From Kocuria dechangensis (GTDB lineage: Bacteria > Actinomycetota > Actinomycetes > Actinomycetales > Micrococcaceae): DNA of 64,000 nt. The position numbers and the translations under genes are program-made. Positions 8,524-16,302 of this stretch are shown piece by piece. Numbering within the stretch: position 1 is the stretch's first letter; each line of letters opens with the position of its first letter. The notes beneath the pieces are model-generated. The model was not told the origin of the DNA and did no database searches. It saw only the letters and a list, made by a program, of their open reading frames with translations. The stretch covers positions 1-64,000 of the forward strand of contig NZ_BMEQ01000006.1 in NCBI RefSeq assembly GCF_014636775.1, given 5' to 3'.

Positions 8524-9237
8524 GTGCCCCCGGCCCCACGCACGTACACCGTCGTCCTCGACTGGCTCGAGCAGCGCCTGCGCTCGGGCGAGATCTCCGT
8601 GGGGGACAAGCTGCCCGGCGAGCGCCAGCTGGCCGAGGAGTTCGGGATCTCCCGGGCCTCGGTCCGGGAGGCGATCCGGATCCTCGACGCCATGGGCCTG
8701 GTCCGCTCCTCCACCGGGTCCGGGCCGAGCGCCGGGGCGATCGTCATCTCGGAGCCCTCCGCGGCCCTGGCCTGGGCCCTGCGGATGCACGTGGCCACCC
8801 GGTCGCTGCCGGTGCGGGACCTGGTGCAGACCCGCCTGCTGCTGGAGACCCAGTCCGCCGTCGAGGCGGCCGCCGCGCCGGACTCCCCCGAGCGGGCGGC
8901 GGTCCTGGCGCACGCGGCGGAGCTCGTGGCGGCCATGGACGACCCGGAGCTGCCCGACGAGCGCTTCCACGCCCACGACGCCCAGTTCCACGTGCTGCTC
9001 ACCTCGCTCGCCGGCAACGTGGTGGTCGAGACGATCATGTCCTCGCTGCGCCAGGCGACCATCGGCTACGTGCAGGAGACGGTCGCCCGCCTGGAGAACT
9101 GGCCGCAGGTGCGCCGCACCCTCCAGGAGCAGCACCAGGGGATCCTGCAGGCCTTCCAGGAGCGGCGGGGCCAGGACGCCGCGGCCGCGCTGCACGAGCA
9201 CATCACCTGGTTCTTCGGCTTCAGCGCCGAGCGGTAG
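8524..9237 (+). CDS. lldR: GntR-family FCD regulator, probable LldR
   Basis: The 237-residue protein has an N-terminal winged helix at about residues 10-75, with the GntR signature GDKLPGERQLAEEFGISRASVREAIRIL. A C-terminal FCD ligand domain covers about residues 90-230. The Asp/His metal-site residues of FCD proteins are visible around the segments FHAHDAQFH and LHEHITWFF. The GTG at 8524 is preceded by AGGAG at six bases. A TAGAAT -10-like element lies at 8485-8490, so it may have its own promoter as well as read-through from lldP. Its place next to lldP and matching operators make lactate the likely ligand. Confidence 0.85.
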   Translation: MPPAPRTYTVVLDWLEQRLRSGEISVGDKLPGERQLAEEFGISRASVREAIRILDAMGLVRSSTGSGPSAGAIVISEPSAALAWALRMHVATRSLPVRDLVQTRLLLETQSAVEAAAAPDSPERAAVLAHAAELVAAMDDPELPDERFHAHDAQFHVLLTSLAGNVVVETIMSSLRQATIGYVQETVARLENWPQVRRTLQEQHQGILQAFQERRGQDAAAALHEHITWFFGFSAER

Positions 9238-9703
9238 GCGGGCGCGCCCCGCGCGGCTGCTCCGCAGCTCGGCAACTCCGCGGCTCCGAGGCTCGACGGC
9301 CGCGCGGCTCGACGGCTGCGCGGCCCTGCCGCCTGCCGGACACACGACGACGGCCCCACCGGAATCCGGTGGGGCCGTCGCTGTTCGACCATGAGGTGCA
9401 CGGTAGGGGGCCGCCGGCCGTGGGGGGTGCAAGGTGATCCAAGCCTTGCTCGGCCGCATCCCGGTCCAGGGGGGACAGTCCCGGGGTAGCCCCCTACCGT
9501 GAGCAGCCGGTGGACCATCCGGTCCGGCGCGGGCCCCTTCGGGGGGATGGGCCTCGTGCCGTACGGATGTCTCTCAACCCGCCCACCGGCTTTCCTTCTT
9601 CTCTGCTCGCACTACTCATCCTGCCCGGCCCGGACACCAAGATAAATGCACTTTCGTCTATTTTCTAATGGAAATACGTCCTGACCTGGGCCGCCGGAGC
9701 CGC
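9238..9703. other. Intergenic region with terminator and AT-rich block
   Basis: This 466-base region contains no convincing gene. In order it holds GC-rich imperfect repeats of cggctcgacggc type at 9240-9330, a strong hairpin at 9348-9380, a GC-rich middle, and a conspicuous AT-rich block at about 9640-9672. That block stands out in this genome and lies just downstream of the leftward response-regulator gene, so it may end that transcript. Confidence 0.5.
9348..9380 (+). terminator. Hairpin terminator after lldR
   Basis: A perfect 15-pair stem (arms 9348-9362 and 9366-9380) with a three-base loop lies about 110 bases after the lldR stop. No long T-tract follows, which is usual for actinobacterial terminators. 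Confidence 0.7.
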
Positions 9704-10378
9704 TCAGTCGCGCAGCTGCGGCTCCACGAGCCCGCTCTGGTACGCCTTGATGAGGGCCTGGACGCGGTCCCGGACGCCGAACTTCTCACAGACGCGGCCG
9801 AGGTAGGCCTTCACACTGCCCTCGGACACGTGCATCTGCTCCGCGATCTCCCGGTTGCTCAGCCCCTGCGCCAGGAGGGTGACGGTCTCCATCTCGCGCT
9901 CGGTGAGCAGCGAGCGCAGCCCGTCGTCCGCCGGCCGGTGCTGCTGGTCCGGCACGGAGATGACGTTGTCGGCGAGCGCTCGCGCGATCGTCGGAGAGAG
10001 CGCGATCTCGTTGTCGAGCACCTGGTGGACCGCCGTGATGATCTCGTCCGGACGCGCGTCCTTGACGAGGTAGCCGGCTGCCCCGGCGCGCAGGGCCGGC
10101 ACCACGAACTCCAGGGTGGAGAACGTGGTGAGGGCCAGCACCTTCGATCGGGGGCTGCGGGAGGTGATCTCCCGGGTCGCCTCGATCCCGTCCATCACGG
10201 GCATCTTCATGTCCATCAGCACCACGTCGGGGTCGGACGCCAGGCACCGGTCCACGGCCTCTCTGCCGTTGGCCGCGGTGCCGATCACCTCGAACCCGGG
10301 CTCGGCCGAGAAGAAGGACTTCAGGGCCTCCAGCATGAGGGGCTGGTCGTCGACGACCAGGAGTCTGCAATCTGTCAC
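9704..10378 (-). CDS. NarL/LuxR-family response regulator
   Basis: The 224-residue two-component regulator has a receiver domain (residues 5-120) with acidic pair Asp10-Asp11, phosphorylation site Asp56 in VVLMDMKMP and Lys106 in YLVKDA. A LuxR-type helix-turn-helix lies at about residues 155-215 (LTEREMETVTLLAQGLSNRE). The start is a GTG with no Shine-Dalgarno, seven bases after the -10-like TAGACT, so the mRNA is probably leaderless. It is transcribed away from a secreted-peptide gene and a HisKA_3 kinase gene. That arrangement and matching families suggest they are cognate. The target is probably the shared promoter region. Confidence 0.93.
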   Translation of the reverse strand: MTDCRLLVVDDQPLMLEALKSFFSAEPGFEVIGTAANGREAVDRCLASDPDVVLMDMKMPVMDGIEATREITSRSPRSKVLALTTFSTLEFVVPALRAGAAGYLVKDARPDEIITAVHQVLDNEIALSPTIARALADNVISVPDQQHRPADDGLRSLLTEREMETVTLLAQGLSNREIAEQMHVSEGSVKAYLGRVCEKFGVRDRVQALIKAYQSGLVEPQLRD

Positions 10379-10385
10379 GCCCGAC

Positions 10386-10391
10386 AGTCTA
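10386..10391 (-). promoter_or_regulatory. -10 element of the response-regulator gene (leaderless)
   Basis: On the minus strand TAGACT lies seven bases before the GTG start at 10378. No ribosome-binding site exists in that gap. Transcription starting at the usual distance would begin at or next to the start codon. Confidence 0.5.
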
Positions 10392-10426
10392 TTTTTCCGG
10401 CAGGGCGACGCGCGACCGCCACGACG

Positions 10427-10469
10427 GTCGCGTCATCTTCGACAAAAGTCGCGTCAGCTCTGGACAAAG
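10427..10469 (+). promoter_or_regulatory. Direct-repeat pair in the divergent promoter
   Basis: GTCGCGTCA occurs at 10427-10435 and again at 10448-10456, exactly 21 bases (two helical turns) apart. GACAAA follows each copy, at 10441 and 10463. The pair lies between the response-regulator start and the peptide gene, where NarL-type regulators commonly bind as dimers. I infer a regulator-binding site; there is no direct evidence. Confidence 0.45.
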
Positions 10470-10619
10470 GTCAATGGTTCAGGTTCATTCGCATTGGCAA
10501 AATTGAGGTCAGCAGGACAGCGCACCCCCCTCTCCCGGCCGGGACACCTCTCTCCCCCCAGGTCCCCGCCGGAAGTCCCCCCGATCCGCTGCTGTCCGCT
10601 GACTTCACAGGAGCCCCCC

Positions 10620-10772
10620 ATGAACAAGAAGAAGCTGACCACTGCCCTCGCCTCCGCCGCGCTCGCCGCGTCCTTCATCGTGGCCCCCGTCGCCCCCGCG
10701 AACGCCGGCCCGGTCATGACCCCCAAGGCCCCCGGCTACGTCATCTGCAAGTGGTGGCCCGTCTTCTGCTGA
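10620..10772 (+). CDS. Secreted small peptide, candidate signal or bacteriocin
   Basis: The 50-codon gene starts at ATG with AGGAG six bases upstream. The product has a classic Sec signal: MNKKK, a hydrophobic stretch of about 16 residues, then VAPANA-G as an AXA cleavage site after residue 29. The predicted mature part is 21 residues, GPVMTPKAPGYVI then CKWWPVFC, ending in Cys at the last position. Cys14 and Cys21 of the mature peptide could close an eight-residue ring with a WWP core. The sensor-kinase gene begins 22 bases after its stop, so they are probably co-transcribed. I know no described family with this sequence. A pheromone read by the kinase is my leading inference, and an antimicrobial peptide sensed for immunity is the alternative. 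Confidence 0.75.
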   Translation: MNKKKLTTALASAALAASFIVAPVAPANAGPVMTPKAPGYVICKWWPVFC

Positions 10773-10794
10773 TCATCTGCGGTAGACCTTTGAT

Positions 10795-12030
10795 GTGACC
10801 GACACCATCGCATCCCCCGCCTCTTCGACACGAGCACCACGCACAGCCCGGAAGATCTCGTTCTTCCACGCCGAGCCCGTCGCCCGGTGGCTGTCCGTGG
10901 TGCTCGTGGTCTATGCCCTGATCCTCCTGCTGGAACAGCTCCGGTACGTCGTCACGCACTTCACAGGAGACATCACCCTCGACCTGATGCGCGCACTGGA
11001 CGCCGTCCTGTCCTACGCCGTGATCGGCATGATCGGCTGGCGCGCCACCTGGGCCTCGCTGGCCTCGGTCACGTGTCTCGTCACCTCCGCACTGTCGAGC
11101 TACTACGGCACCGTGATCATCACCGTGTGCGTGGTGACGATCGCCGTCGTGGCGACCGCGACCCAGCGCTTCATCGCGACCCATCTGCTGGCCTACCTCG
11201 TCTGGGCTCTCGTGGCCACCAATCTCGAGGGACCGTTCAACGACTCGCTGTTCTGGTCCATCCTCAACGCCCTCATCATCTCGGCTCTCCTGGGCGGGGC
11301 GACCCGCTACTTCCGGCTCCAGCGCCGGAAGAACGAGCAGCGCGTCCGCGACCTCGAGATCCTCAACGAGCGCCTGCGGGAGGACGAGCGCCAGGCGCTC
11401 GCCCGCGACCTGCACGACGTCGTGGCGCACGAGCTGACGCTCATCACCATGCAGACCATGAGCAGGCGCCGCTCCGAGGACGTGGGCGAGCTGCACCAGG
11501 TCCTCGAGACCGTCGAGGACGCGGCCCGCTCGGCGCTGCACGAGCTGCGCGTGCTCCTGCGGCTGCTGCGCAACGAGAACGACGGCGAGCACCCCCGCGA
11601 CGTCACCGGCGCGGGCCTGGCGATCGGCAGCCTGGCCCACGTGGTGACCTCCCTGGCGGCGAGTCTCAAGGACCTGCGCTTCGACCCCCAGGTCACGATG
11701 ACGGGCGATCTCGAGGGGACGCCGACCACCACCCGCGGCACGGCGGCGCGCATCCTGCAGGAGGCCGTCACGAACATCATCAAGTACGCCCCGCGCGACT
11801 CCGTCTGCGGGATCACCGTGACGGCGGACGAGCACGAGCTGCGCCTCCTGGTGACCAACCCGCTCCCCCGGACCGGACAGCAGCCGTCGTCGGAGCTGTC
11901 CTCGGGCCTGGGCCTGCGCGGCATCGCCGAGCGCGTGTCCCTGCTGGGCGGTGAGGTGGAGAGCGGCCCGGTGGGAGGCCAGTGGGTGCTGGACGCACGG
12001 CTGCCCGTGGACGGCCGGGACGCCCTGTGA
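10795..12030 (+). CDS. Sensor histidine kinase (HisKA_3, NarL-partner type)
   Basis: The 411-residue membrane kinase has about six hydrophobic segments between residues 30 and 170, a short coiled linker, and then the dimerization/phosphoacceptor helix ALARDLHDVVAHE with His207. The ATPase domain follows, with N-box QEAVTNIIKYA near residue 322 and a glycine-rich end SGLGLRGIAERVSLLGG near residue 370. The sensor part is almost all membrane-embedded with short outside loops, which suits a small or hydrophobic ligand. The start is GTG with a weak ribosome site, 22 bases after the peptide gene. The next gene overlaps its stop by GTGA. The divergent response regulator is the probable partner. Confidence 0.92.
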   Translation: MTDTIASPASSTRAPRTARKISFFHAEPVARWLSVVLVVYALILLLEQLRYVVTHFTGDITLDLMRALDAVLSYAVIGMIGWRATWASLASVTCLVTSALSSYYGTVIITVCVVTIAVVATATQRFIATHLLAYLVWALVATNLEGPFNDSLFWSILNALIISALLGGATRYFRLQRRKNEQRVRDLEILNERLREDERQALARDLHDVVAHELTLITMQTMSRRRSEDVGELHQVLETVEDAARSALHELRVLLRLLRNENDGEHPRDVTGAGLAIGSLAHVVTSLAASLKDLRFDPQVTMTGDLEGTPTTTRGTAARILQEAVTNIIKYAPRDSVCGITVTADEHELRLLVTNPLPRTGQQPSSELSSGLGLRGIAERVSLLGGEVESGPVGGQWVLDARLPVDGRDAL

Positions 12031-12458
12031 GGCCCAAGCCCCCGGCCGGGTCCGCCCCGGGGGCGGGGGCCGGCTCCACCACGCGGTCCGGAGCCGTCCC
12101 GCTGGCCGCGCTCCCGCCGCTCGCTGAGCGGGTCGCCGCCGTCGTGGCGGCCATCCCGGCGGGCCGGGCGCTGACCTACGGGGACGTCGCCGAGCTGGCC
12201 GAGTGCCGCTCCGCGCGGGCCGTCGGCACGGTCATGGCCCGCAACCCCTCCGGCGCGGAGCTCCCGTGGTGGCGGGTGGTCACCGCGCAGGGCACGCTGG
12301 CCGACCACCTCCAGCTCGAGGCCCGGCGGCACTACCTGGACGAGGGCACGCCCCTGCGCGAGGACGACCGACACCTGGTGCGCGTGGACCTGCGGCGCGC
12401 CAGGTGGTCACCGGGCGCGCCGCAGGGAGAGGGCGCGGAGGCCGCGCAGCGGGGCTGA
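12027..12458 (+). CDS. Alkyltransferase-like (ATL) protein, MGMT fold
   Basis: The 143-residue protein starts at a GTG overlapping the kinase stop (GTGA). It contains the DNA-binding domain of O6-alkylguanine transferases: RALTYGDVAELAE, then RAVGTVMARNP, then LPWWRVV. In true MGMT the last motif is PCHRV. Here both the alkyl-accepting Cys and the following His are Trp (residues 81 and 82), so it cannot repair by alkyl transfer. ATL proteins bind alkylated guanine and hand it to nucleotide-excision repair. The N-terminal 30 residues are rich in Pro, Ala and Gly and probably unstructured. Its link with the sensor kinase may be accidental, but the coupling implies co-expression. Confidence 0.85.
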   Translation: MRPKPPAGSAPGAGAGSTTRSGAVPLAALPPLAERVAAVVAAIPAGRALTYGDVAELAECRSARAVGTVMARNPSGAELPWWRVVTAQGTLADHLQLEARRHYLDEGTPLREDDRHLVRVDLRRARWSPGAPQGEGAEAAQRG

Positions 12459-12464
12459 GGCGGC

Positions 12465-13445
12465 TCAGTACTCGACCGGGCCGGCCACCTCCAGGAAGTT
12501 ACCTGCGGGGTCGAAGCGGCGCCCGGTGAGCCGCTCGAACGCCTCGACGTAGCGGGCACGGGTCTTCTCGACCACCTCGTCGGGTAGCTCGGGCACCGGG
12601 CCCTTTCCGGTCCAGCCGGACTCGTCGGAGCGCAGCCAGTCCCGCACGTACTGCTTGTCGAAGGAGGGCTGGGCCTTGCCAGGCTCGTAGGTCTCGGCGT
12701 CCCAGAACCGGGAGGAGTCGGGGGTGAGCACCTCGTCGCCGAGCGTGATGGCGCCGCGGTAGGAGTCCAGGCCGAACTCGACCTTGGTGTCCGCCACGAT
12801 GATCCCGCGCTCGCGCGCGATCGCCTCGGCGGTGGCGTAGATCCCCAGGGTCAGCTCGCGCAGCCGGTCCGCCACGGCGCGGCCCACGACGTCGGCCATC
12901 TCCTGGAAGGTGATCGGGAGGTCGTGCTCGCCCACCTCCGCCTTGCCGGTCGGGGTGAAGATCGGCTCGGCCAGCCGGGAGCCGTCCACGAGCCCGGGGG
13001 GCAGCGCGATCCCGCAGACCTCGCCCGAGGCGCGGTAGTCCTTGAGCCCGGAGCCCGTGAGGTAGCCGCGGGCGATGCACTCGACCGGGAACATGGAGAG
13101 GTTCTTGCAGATGATCGCGCGGCCGCGGACGGACTCGTGGACGTCCGTGCTCAGCACGTGGTTGGGCACCTCGGAGAGCTGCTCGAACCACCACAGGGAC
13201 AGCTGCGTGAGGATCTTGCCCTTGTCCGGGATCTCGGAGGGCAGGATCTCGTCGAAGGCGCTGATCCGGTCGGTGGCGACCACCAGCACGGAGCCGGCGC
13301 GGTACTCGGCGTCGTCGTGGATCGCCACGCCGGTGGCGCGCAGCCGCGACTCGTCCGGGACGTAGAGCTCACGGACCTTCCCGGAGTAGACGTGGCGCCA
13401 CCCGGGGATCTCCGGCGGGGTGGTTCCGGTGCTCTGCTCGGTCAT
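12465..13445 (-). CDS. purC: Phosphoribosylaminoimidazole-succinocarboxamide synthase
   Basis: The 326-residue SAICAR synthetase ligates aspartate to CAIR using ATP in purine synthesis. Recognisable blocks are SGKVRELY at the nucleotide-binding start, DRISAFDEILPSEIPDKG, PVECIARGYLTGSG, and ADTKVEFG with the catalytic acidic residues. It is longer than the E. coli enzyme (237 residues) and matches the longer type common in actinobacteria. Its ATG overlaps the purD stop by four bases (ATGA). It ends seven bases from the convergent ATL gene with no terminator between them. Confidence 0.96.
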   Translation of the reverse strand: MTEQSTGTTPPEIPGWRHVYSGKVRELYVPDESRLRATGVAIHDDAEYRAGSVLVVATDRISAFDEILPSEIPDKGKILTQLSLWWFEQLSEVPNHVLSTDVHESVRGRAIICKNLSMFPVECIARGYLTGSGLKDYRASGEVCGIALPPGLVDGSRLAEPIFTPTGKAEVGEHDLPITFQEMADVVGRAVADRLRELTLGIYATAEAIARERGIIVADTKVEFGLDSYRGAITLGDEVLTPDSSRFWDAETYEPGKAQPSFDKQYVRDWLRSDESGWTGKGPVPELPDEVVEKTRARYVEAFERLTGRRFDPAGNFLEVAGPVEY

Positions 13446-14764
13446 GCCTGCTCCTGCCGGGGACGGGGTGCGGAATGGGAGGGGACGGTGATCTGCCCGC
13501 GGGCGGCCTTCAGCGCGATGTCGGTGCGGTGCTGGGAGCCCTCGAGCTCGATCAGGTCCGTGCCGCGGTAGGCGCGGTCGCGGGCCTCGTCCAGGTCCGC
13601 CCCGAGCGCGACGACGGCGAGCACGCGGCCGCCGGCCGAGACGATCCGGCCGGCGTGCTCGCCCTCGGGGGCGGTGGCCGTGCCGGCGTGGACGACGTGG
13701 ACGCCCTCGAGGGCCTCGGCGGCCTCGAGACCGCCGATGGGATCGCCCTTCCGGGGGCTGTCGGGGTAGTCCTGGGCGGCGACGACGACGGCCACGGCCG
13801 ACTCGGGGCGCCAGCGCAGCCGCTCGGCCTCGTCGAGGCGGCCGGTCGCGGCGTCCATCAGGAGCCGGCCCAGCGGCGTGGCGAGCCGGGCCAGCACGGC
13901 CTGGGTCTCGGGGTCCCCGAAGCGGGCGTTGAACTCGATCACGCGCAGGCCGCGGCGGGTCACGGCGAGCCCGCAGTACAGCACGCCCACGAAGGGTGTG
14001 CCGCGGCGGCGCATCTCGTCGACGGTGGGGCGGGCGACCCGCTCCACGACCTCCTCCACGAAGCCCTCCGGCAGCCACGGCAGCGGGGTGTAGGCCCCCA
14101 TGCCGCCGGTGTTGGGGCCCTCGTCGCCGTCGAAGATCCGCTTGAAGTCCTGGGCCGGGCTCAGCGGCAGCACGCGCGTGCCGTCGGTGATCACGAACAG
14201 GGAGACCTCGGGGCCGTCGAGGAACTCCTCGATCACCACCGTCCCGCCCGCGGCGAAGCAGGCGTTGGCGTGGGCCAGCGCGGCGTCGCGGTCGGAGGTG
14301 ACGACCACGCCCTTGCCCGCGGCCAGCCCGTCGTCCTTGACGACGTAGGGGGCACCGAAGGTGTCCAAGGCGTCCGCGGCCTCCGCCTCGGTGGTGGCCA
14401 CGCGCGCCATCGCGGTGGGCACGCCGGCCGCTGCCATCACCTCCTTGGCGAACGCCTTGGAGCCCTCGAGCCGGGCCGCGGCCTGCGACGGGCCGAAGAC
14501 GGGGAAGCCCGCCTCGCGCAGGGCGTCGGCCACGCCCGCGACGAGCGGGGCCTCCGGGCCGACGACGACGAGGTCGACCTCGAGCTCGCGCGCCAGCTGC
14601 GTGGCCGGCGCAGGGTCGTCGGCGTCCACGGCGTGCACCGGGACGACCTGCGCGATGCCGGCGTTGCCGGGAGCGCAGTGGACCTGCTCGACCTCGGGGT
14701 CGGCCAGGAGGGCACGGATGATTGCGTGTTCGCGGCCGCCTGGGCCCAGTACCAAAACCTTCAC
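13442..14764 (-). CDS. purD: Phosphoribosylamine-glycine ligase
   Basis: The 440-residue GAR synthetase of the ATP-grasp family makes GAR from phosphoribosylamine and glycine. Motifs visible are the N-terminal MKVLVLGPGGREHAI, PEAPLVAGVADALR, GPSQAAARLEGSKAFAKE, the ATP-grasp lid DGLAAGKGVVV, and GDPETQAVL. The start is GTG with no ribosome site, six bases after a TAGCCT -10 element, so the transcript is probably leaderless. It leads the purD-purC operon and faces the asparaginase gene across a 127-base divergent promoter region. Confidence 0.96.
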   Translation of the reverse strand: MKVLVLGPGGREHAIIRALLADPEVEQVHCAPGNAGIAQVVPVHAVDADDPAPATQLARELEVDLVVVGPEAPLVAGVADALREAGFPVFGPSQAAARLEGSKAFAKEVMAAAGVPTAMARVATTEAEAADALDTFGAPYVVKDDGLAAGKGVVVTSDRDAALAHANACFAAGGTVVIEEFLDGPEVSLFVITDGTRVLPLSPAQDFKRIFDGDEGPNTGGMGAYTPLPWLPEGFVEEVVERVARPTVDEMRRRGTPFVGVLYCGLAVTRRGLRVIEFNARFGDPETQAVLARLATPLGRLLMDAATGRLDEAERLRWRPESAVAVVVAAQDYPDSPRKGDPIGGLEAAEALEGVHVVHAGTATAPEGEHAGRIVSAGGRVLAVVALGADLDEARDRAYRGTDLIELEGSQHRTDIALKAARGQITVPSHSAPRPRQEQA

Positions 14765-14770
14765 GCCCCC

Positions 14771-14776
14771 AGGCTA
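14771..14776 (-). promoter_or_regulatory. -10 element of purD (leaderless)
   Basis: TAGCCT on the minus strand lies six bases before the purD GTG start. No purine-rich ribosome site intervenes. Confidence 0.5.
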
Positions 14777-14891
14777 GTTCTCGCCGAGGGTGAACAGCAC
14801 ATCGGGACCGCTCCTGGCGACCAGGAGATCCGTCGCGCGGCCCTCCCCGGACCGGCCCGGCGCGCCGCGCGGGCGCTGACATACTGGGGCG

Positions 14892-15923
14892 ATGCAGACC
14901 TTCACCTCGGACCGCGCCGTGGACCTCGCCGTGATCGAGCGCAGCGGCTTCGTCGAGTCCCGCCACCGCGGCTCCGCCGTCGTCCTGGACCCGGACGGGA
15001 ACGCGGCCGTGACCCTCGGGGACGTCGCGGCGCCGATCTTCCCCCGCTCCACCCTCAAGCCGTTCCAGACGATCGCCTCCATGAAGGCCGGGGTCCCGCT
15101 GCGCGGGGCCCAGGTGGCCATCGCCTCCGCCTCCCACATCGGCTCCGCCGAGCAGCTCGACGCCGTGCGCTCGATCCTCTCCGCCGCCGGCGTGGACGAG
15201 GACGACCTGCAGTGCCCGCCGGACTGGCCCGAGGACGAGGAGGTCCGCACGGAGCTCGTCCGCGCCGGCCGGGGCCGGGCCCGGATCTGCATGAACTGCT
15301 CCGGCAAGCACGCCGCGTTCCTGTGGGCCTGCACCGAGAACGGCTGGTCGACCGACGACTACCTGGATCCGGAGCACCCCCTGCAGCGCACGGTCCTCGA
15401 GACGGTCGCGGAGTTCGCCGGGGAGCCCGTGGCGCACGTGGGCGTCGACGGCTGCGGGGCCCCGCTGGCTGCGATCTCCCTCACCGGCCTCGCCCGCGCC
15501 TACTCGACCCTCGGCCGGGCCGCCGGCAACCTGCAGGCCGACGCCCGCGCCGCCACGGTGGCCCAGTGCATGCTCGACTACCCCGAGTTCGTGCACGGCC
15601 GCGGGAAGTACAACACCGTGGTCATGGAGGAACTCGACGTCGTGGCGAAGCTCGGCGCCGAGGGCGTGCTCGCGCTCGGCACCCGCGACGGCTGGTCGGT
15701 GGCGCTGAAGGTCCTCGACGGCGGCTCCCGCGCCAACGCGCTCGTCGGGCTGGCCCTGCTCGCCCACGCCGGGGCCGTGCCCGCCCCCGCGGCCGCCGCG
15801 GTGATCGAGCAGGTCGTGCGCCCGATCATGGGCGGCTCCCGGCCGGTGGGCCGGATCCGCCTGGCCGACCCGCTCCTGGAGCTGCTGGGCCCGGACCTGG
15901 CCCGGGCGCTCGGGCAGGACTAG
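14892..15923 (+). CDS. Asparaginase of the thermolabile (Rhizobium-type) family
   Basis: The 343-residue protein belongs to the Asparaginase_II family (Rhizobium etli type), which is unrelated to E. coli AnsA/AnsB. It hydrolyses L-asparagine to aspartate and ammonia in the cytoplasm. Family blocks are FPRSTLKPFQ with Ser and Lys (residues 48-57), ASASHIGS, CMNCSGKHAAFL (Cys, Ser and Lys of the proposed catalytic centre) and GVDGCGAPL. The ATG follows CATACT by six bases, another leaderless-type start. It opens a rightward run that reaches purF and purM, so aspartate and ammonia supply may be co-expressed with purine synthesis. That link is inferred. Confidence 0.88.
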   Translation: MQTFTSDRAVDLAVIERSGFVESRHRGSAVVLDPDGNAAVTLGDVAAPIFPRSTLKPFQTIASMKAGVPLRGAQVAIASASHIGSAEQLDAVRSILSAAGVDEDDLQCPPDWPEDEEVRTELVRAGRGRARICMNCSGKHAAFLWACTENGWSTDDYLDPEHPLQRTVLETVAEFAGEPVAHVGVDGCGAPLAAISLTGLARAYSTLGRAAGNLQADARAATVAQCMLDYPEFVHGRGKYNTVVMEELDVVAKLGAEGVLALGTRDGWSVALKVLDGGSRANALVGLALLAHAGAVPAPAAAAVIEQVVRPIMGGSRPVGRIRLADPLLELLGPDLARALGQD

Positions 15924-15926
15924 GCC

Positions 15927-16292
15927 GTGGCCCGCCGCCGGATCGACCCCGCGGACGGCGCCCTGGCCCTGGCCGCGTGGCGCGCGGACCCGGACGGGGC
16001 ACCGCGCCCCACCGTGGCCACGGCCGTCCGCTACGCTCTCGAGGAGCTCGCCGAGCGGCTCCCGGGCAACAGCGTGGAGGTGCGCGTCCCGCCGTTCGGC
16101 GTCACCCAGTGCGTGGCCGGGCCCCGGCACACCCGCGGCACCCCGCCCAACGTCGTCGAGACCGGCGCCCGCACCTGGCTGGCCCTCGTGACGGGTGCGC
16201 TGTCCTGGGACGAGGCCGTCGCCGCGGGCGCGGTTGTGGCCTCGGGCACAAGGACCGATCTGGCGGACGCCCTGCCGCTGTTCTCCCGGTAG
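15927..16292 (+). CDS. Sterol-carrier-family small protein
   Basis: The 121-residue protein starts at a GTG three bases after the asparaginase stop. It resembles a short actinobacterial family annotated as sterol carrier-like. Shared features are an N-terminal DPADGALALAAWRA segment, the strand VRVPPFGVTQCVAG, and the C-terminal TWLALVTGALSWDEAVAAG, which matches the lipid-binding SCP2 fold ending. Ligand and function are unknown. It is conserved next to purF in related genomes as far as I recall. That association, and its position between asparaginase and purF here, suggests co-expression. Confidence 0.7.
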   Translation: MARRRIDPADGALALAAWRADPDGAPRPTVATAVRYALEELAERLPGNSVEVRVPPFGVTQCVAGPRHTRGTPPNVVETGARTWLALVTGALSWDEAVAAGAVVASGTRTDLADALPLFSR

Positions 16293-16302
16293 CCTGGAGT
16301 CC

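Noticed and set aside
6490-9237. Very long rightward frame joining the regulator to sequence across lldP
   Set aside because: The part before 8524 is the antisense-like shadow frame of lldP; only the LldR segment has family similarity.
9640-9672. AT-rich block as a replication or integration site
   Set aside because: No repeats, DnaA-box cluster or att-like core; more likely the 3' end of the regulator transcript.
10116-10619. Long in-frame extension upstream of the secreted peptide
   Set aside because: It crosses the start region of the divergent regulator gene, while the ATG at 10620 has a good ribosome site and a perfect signal peptide follows.
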